Source: Heloderma charlesbogerti (lineage: Eukaryota > Chordata > Lepidosauria > Squamata > Helodermatidae). Taken from it: a stretch of 64,000 nucleotides of DNA. Numbering within the stretch: the stretch's first letter is position 1; each line of letters begins with the position of its first letter. A program made the translations under genes and the position numbers. A model generated the notes under the pieces. The model was not told where the DNA came from. It saw only the letters and a list, made by a program, of their open reading frames with translations, and ran no database searches. Below, piece after piece: positions 60,141-64,000 of this stretch. The stretch covers positions 434,001 to 498,000 of the forward strand of contig JANEZZ010001909.1 of assembly GCA_026122225.1 (NCBI GenBank), written 5' to 3'.

Positions 60141-60407
60141 AAAACAAGCTGGTCAAGAAGGGGCTCTATTTCTTACAAGTAGGGGACAACTTGACTGTAC
60201 CATTTTATCAGATTTGGATTTCTTACAACTTTCTTCCTCCACAGGGATTCTGACCAGATGAGTTATGCCGCAGGATCCTAAAAGCATGATTTTTACAACT
60301 CCACCCATATGAAATGGAAGGCTTCTAGGGGCAACTTCTAAAGGCTGTTGTAGAAGAGAAGAACAGAGTCCAGAGCTCTGAGGCTGGCATGGAGAACAAC
60401 CTAACAC

Positions 60408-60512
60408 TGCCCTTCTCCAATCTCATGCTCTCTGGACATCTTGGACTGGAAATTATGGGAATTGCAGTCCAAGGTGTTTGAGGGGCAACAGGTCAGAGAA
60501 GGCTGGTCTTAA
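60408..60512. repeat. Palindromic MITE
   Basis: CTGCCCTTCTCCAATCTCAT ... GGGCAACAGGTCAGAGAAGG, with AATTATGGGAATTGCAGTCC in the second arm. Confidence 0.65.
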
Positions 60513-61675
60513 GAATTCACGGGTTGTCCTGTCTAAGGATCCCTGGAAGCTGTGGCACACTTCTTTCTATATCTTAGGGCTAGCTCCTACCCCATGTGCC
60601 CCGAAGCGGTAACAATAGAATTTAAGCTCCCTCAGTGGTCTCCCAAACCCATTTCCTTCCCGCAAAACATCCAAAGCTCTGCCTACACTTCTCCTGCACC
60701 TAATTTTGCTTCCCATTATCCTGTTGATACCTCCTGACGGTTGTCATGACTTTGTGGTTATGGAGGTGGCTATTCTTGCCATCCCTGGTTCACTAGCCTT
60801 TCTAGCTTTTTGTTTTCCCACTTCTGTGACTATTTTAGGCCATCTTCTGATATGCCAATGTCTAGTTCACTTGCTGATCTTCTGCTAAATGTTCATTGTT
60901 GATACTTAACTGAAGGCCTTTAGCTCAGTGTTAACCACAGTCCTCTTACTTCAGAGCAGACTCTTATGGCTGTCCCCTAAAAGCTTTGCCTTGTTAAAGC
61001 TGAGTTACAAGCTACTGTGTAAGCTCTGTAAGGTACCTCTTAAAGTGGTACCTCTGGGCAGTATCCAATAGCACTCCTACACAGAGTAGGACTACCATTG
61101 GATTCTGCCCTGCTTCATTTCCCTGAGACAAGGCAGTTGTGTATGCAGGCTTTTCCCTCCAAATTTTCACTGCTTTCCTTAGTTTCCTGTGGGCATCCAG
61201 TACCTGCTTATACCCCACCGCTCCTAACTTGTTGGTGCCTAATTGGATAAATTCCCAGTTTCCCCCTCCTGGTCATTTTGGATAAAGAGGATTGGGAGAC
61301 TGTTTCACTTATGTTATGTTGAGAGATCTTTGCACAATGCTGTTAGTATGTAACTGTCTAGGATAGGATTATTTAGTACTGTTCATTTCCTTTTACTGCT
61401 ATGTATTTTCCCCACTCTTCGTTATTTTAAATAAATCTTTATGATTTGAAACCCAGGTGGCTAAATCTTTTGCTTGGTTCACAGATCTGTCCCACCTAAG
61501 TGCTAAAGCTGTTTTGGAGCCTGCTGCAGGCTTGGAAGGCATGGCAAAGGGAATTTATATGGTTTTATTAGTGTTTTTACCCTGCCCTTCACCAAAAGAA
61601 GTTCCCAGAGCAGTGTGCAAGGATCGGTCAATTAAAATAATCCTTGCACTCAGGTTTACAATCTAAAACAGGTGA
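60513..61675. other. Right-hand region, no gene identified
   Basis: Unique-looking. AATAAATC at about 61429 on the plus strand could be a poly(A) signal for the TOP-type transcript. A short LINE-tail-like piece occurs at about 61560-61665. Confidence 0.4.
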
Positions 61676-61792
61676 TCAGTGGACTTCAACTCCCAACCTT
61701 CTTGATCATCAGCCATGTTGGTCAGGGCTCCTGGGAGTTGGCAGTTCCAAATATCTGGAGATCTTTCTTCTGCCCACCCCTGATTCAAAAGA
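61676..61792. repeat. Palindromic MITE, diverged
   Basis: GACTTCAACTCCCAACCTTC and CTCCTGGGAGTTGGCAGTTC arms, ending CTGCCCACCCCTG. Confidence 0.6.
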
Positions 61793-62509
61793 CAGGACCA
61801 GAAAGGAAAAGGGATTGGGAGGGAGAAGGAAAGATGCCAAAGAATGGCTGCAGTGAACAAGAACTCTTGAGACAGGTGCTGAAGGGAACGAAAAAAACTT
61901 GGAAGCTCCTAGCCTTCTGGAAGAATGTGGTAAGCAGGTGCAGTTACATCACAACCCCCTTGAAGGAAGCCTGATGTGAGAAGGGAGATTGAAGGCCTTC
62001 AGGAACAGGGGCATCAAGTGTCCCCTACCACACTATGGTGAGGAGGTACTACAGGCTTGTGAAAAATTTGTGGGAGAGGAGGGGATGACTAATCTTGAGG
62101 ATGGTAACTTGTAATCCTTAAAGCAGCTGTGTAGGATAGACAAGGATCATTCTCAATTCCAGATGCTGAGGGAAGGATAGAGCTGAAGTGCTGGTCTGCC
62201 TGAGTCCTGCTTGACCATTCCAGGGCAGAGGCAAGTTTCAAAATGGGGGACTTCTCATGTGTAGCTCACTCTCAGCCACAGTGGTAAACTAGTTCTGTGA
62301 ATTAGGGTTCCTTTTGAAGAAGTTACTATTCATGATTCTCCATATGCATGCCTAGCCAACAAACCCAAATGTGAGGTCATCAGCGTTGGCCACCATAGGT
62401 CCACAAAGGAGCCCCTGCACATTGTGTTCACAAAGGCCAGTTCAATAGTGGCAAGAATAACATTGAAATGGCTAATTTAAAGATTAAAAAACAAATTGAC
62501 ATATAGACT
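61793..62509. other. Right-hand region, nothing recognised
   Basis: Unique-looking sequence without a supported reading frame. Confidence 0.4.
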
Positions 62510-63005
62510 GGGTGGGGAGCCCTAGGCCCATAAGCCAAATTCAGTCCTCCTGGGGTCCCTAGTTAAGAGCCATGCTGGATGACACCAAGGGCCCGTCTAG
62601 TCCAGCATTCTGCTCGCACACAGTGAGGAAACCCACAAGTTGGATATGAATGCAATAGCACCCTCCCACTCATATTCTCTAGCATCTTGCCTTTGATGCA
62701 TCCAAATTGGTGGCCATCACTATGTCTTGTGGAAGTGAATTCAACCATGTGCTGTGTTGACAGCTGCACCACCATTCTGATTACCTATCTGAAGGTTTTA
62801 CAGCTTTTGCACAGCCCCCACCCTCCCCATGTATTTGAAAAGGTTGAAATGCCCCTCGTAAGGCTTAATTGCTGGTGTAAGAGCATCAAGCTCAAAGCTG
62901 GTGGGATTTTAGCCCCTCCTTTTTTGCCTTTTGCCCTGCCCACCACTGGAATGCAGTTCCCAAGAACTTCAAAATTGAATTCAGCTCCTGGGGGGAAGGC
63001 CTTCC
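62510..63005. mobile_element. hAT-type MITE carrying a CR1-like insert
   Basis: Left piece GGGTGGGGAGCCCTAGGCCC, right piece from about 62780 (GTAAGGCTTAATTGCTGGTG, CACTGGAATGCAGTTCCC). The CR1-like fragment lies between. Confidence 0.55.
62562..62765 (-). mobile_element. CR1-like LINE 3' end nested in a hAT-type element
   Basis: AGAGCCATGCTGGATGACAC to GAATTCAACCATGTGCTGTG, interrupting the hAT-type repeat whose halves lie at about 62510-62561 and 62780-63005. Contains a small internal deletion compared with the copy at 35822. Confidence 0.6.
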
Positions 63006-63037
63006 AGAGCCCCAAAAGAAGGTAGAAAGCACCTCAC

Positions 63038-63124
63038 CATGGAAGATTTCCATATCAGAGGTTGGATCCATGGGGTCCCTAGGTATGGCTGTTTGCTCCA
63101 GGTGCTTTCCACTCTGCAAATCCT
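63038..63124 (-). other. Exon-like open stretch, unassigned
   Basis: 87 nt, acceptor CTGCTACTTCAG and donor ATG before GTGAGG, phase-symmetric, encoding EDLQSGKHLEQTAIPRDPMD then PTSDMEIFHG. No family recognised. It may belong to a minus-strand gene entering from the right, since another donor-like GTAAGGTAAG lies at about 63971-63980. Confidence 0.3.
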
Positions 63125-63129
63125 CTGAA

Positions 63130-64000
63130 GTAGCAGAAGGTAGCATGAGATGGGAGAGAAGTGGTGGGAAAATGGGCTTAAAGCAAGCCATTGAGTAACA
63201 GCACCTAGATAATTTTGCAAAACGCAAAAGAAATGCTCTTCCTTAACAAGGAACATTTCAGTTTGCAAGGAGAGCGTTCCAGAACTTTTTATTGGAGCTT
63301 CATTGCTGCTATTCGTGACTCTAAAGACAAATGGGGTCTAGAAAAGCGCTTCCTGTCTTGGCAGGCAAATAAACCTGCTGGGACTTTATGCCAGATCTCT
63401 TGCAATATGCTGCTGTGTAGCACTAAGGATGTTTTAATTTCATTAATTTTGTTTCTAGGCTGCCCAATAGCCGAAGCTATTTTGTCACAATGGGTGGGTC
63501 ACAAAAATTACAAAAACATAATATAAAAAACTTTAATGTATAAAATGTAAAAACAAATCAAAACAGCTAAAAACAGTTACAAGGCTCTTCAGTTCCATGA
63601 ACAGAAAGCTTGAATAAAGACAGAATCTTGCAAAACTGAAGAGATGCAGGAGTTGCATATCCCATCCTTTTTTTTTTTTTTAGCCCAGTGCAATTATTCT
63701 GAGAGAGTTTGTAAGTTTAAAGTATGCTGTGCCCCCAGACCATTAAGCAAGCTTCACTTTAAGTTTAAAGTCCCAACCCTTAAAAAATAAAAATAAAAGG
63801 TCTCTGATTGTGTGGGGCATTTTTTCTAGTGCCGTGCCAAAAATTTCTCCCACATTTTTTTTCAACCATTCTCATTCAACGTGATAGAGAAGAAATAGCT
63901 TTCAAAAAGAAATTCAATACTGAAGGAATTTTGGAGAAATTCTCCAAAATTTGGGTTGAGGTTTCTTGGGCTTACCTTACTTAGGAGGTGGCTGTGGAGT
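63130..64000. other. Right edge, no confident gene
   Basis: AT-rich. Only the minus-strand donor-like GTAAGGTAAG near 63971-63980 stands out, preceded (in sense) by CCACAGCCACCTCCTAA. Too short to call. Confidence 0.35.

Overview
The window is vertebrate nuclear DNA, most likely from a squamate reptile (lizard or snake). This is inferred from intron-rich genes whose proteins match vertebrate orthologues, CpG-island promoters, and a mixed repeat load: RTE/BovB, CR1-like, L1-like and L2/Rex-group LINE pieces, tRNA-derived SINEs, hAT-type foldback MITEs, a Tc1 element and solo LTRs. Nothing bacterial or plasmid-like is present.

Three protein-coding genes lie head to tail on the minus strand, in the same order as the human 11q12.3 block GANAB-INTS5-C11orf98. 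(1) GANAB, the catalytic alpha subunit of ER glucosidase II, fills positions 464 to about 37,150. I could place 25 coding exons, all phase-compatible, including a 26-nt first coding exon inside a CpG island and a 66-nt in-frame cassette exon also known from mammals. Its 3' UTR runs off the left edge. (2) INTS5, an Integrator subunit, spans 41,115-48,147 as a short first exon plus one 2.8-kb exon. (3) C11orf98, a small very basic protein, has four coding exons between 52,701 and 57,117.

The C11orf98 promoter (57,118-57,400) also appears to fire to the right: a TATA box, a pyrimidine-rich start and a strong splice donor mark the first, non-coding exon of an unidentified plus-strand transcript. 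The interval 57,434-64,000 holds a 1.6-kb Tc1-like transposon with long inverted repeats, several MITEs, and a few weakly supported exon-like stretches that I could not assign.

Most of the remaining sequence is repeats. They often sit inside each other: a solo LTR inside a SINE, MITEs inside SINEs, a MITE inside a MITE. Large foldback structures, including a hairpin of about 630 bp, lie within GANAB introns. The three genes have unrelated jobs: N-glycan trimming in the ER, Integrator function at RNA polymerase II, and an uncharacterised basic protein. Their grouping is conserved synteny, not an operon. Splice sites were placed by eye from GT/AG signals, reading phase and remembered orthologues. 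No computation was run.
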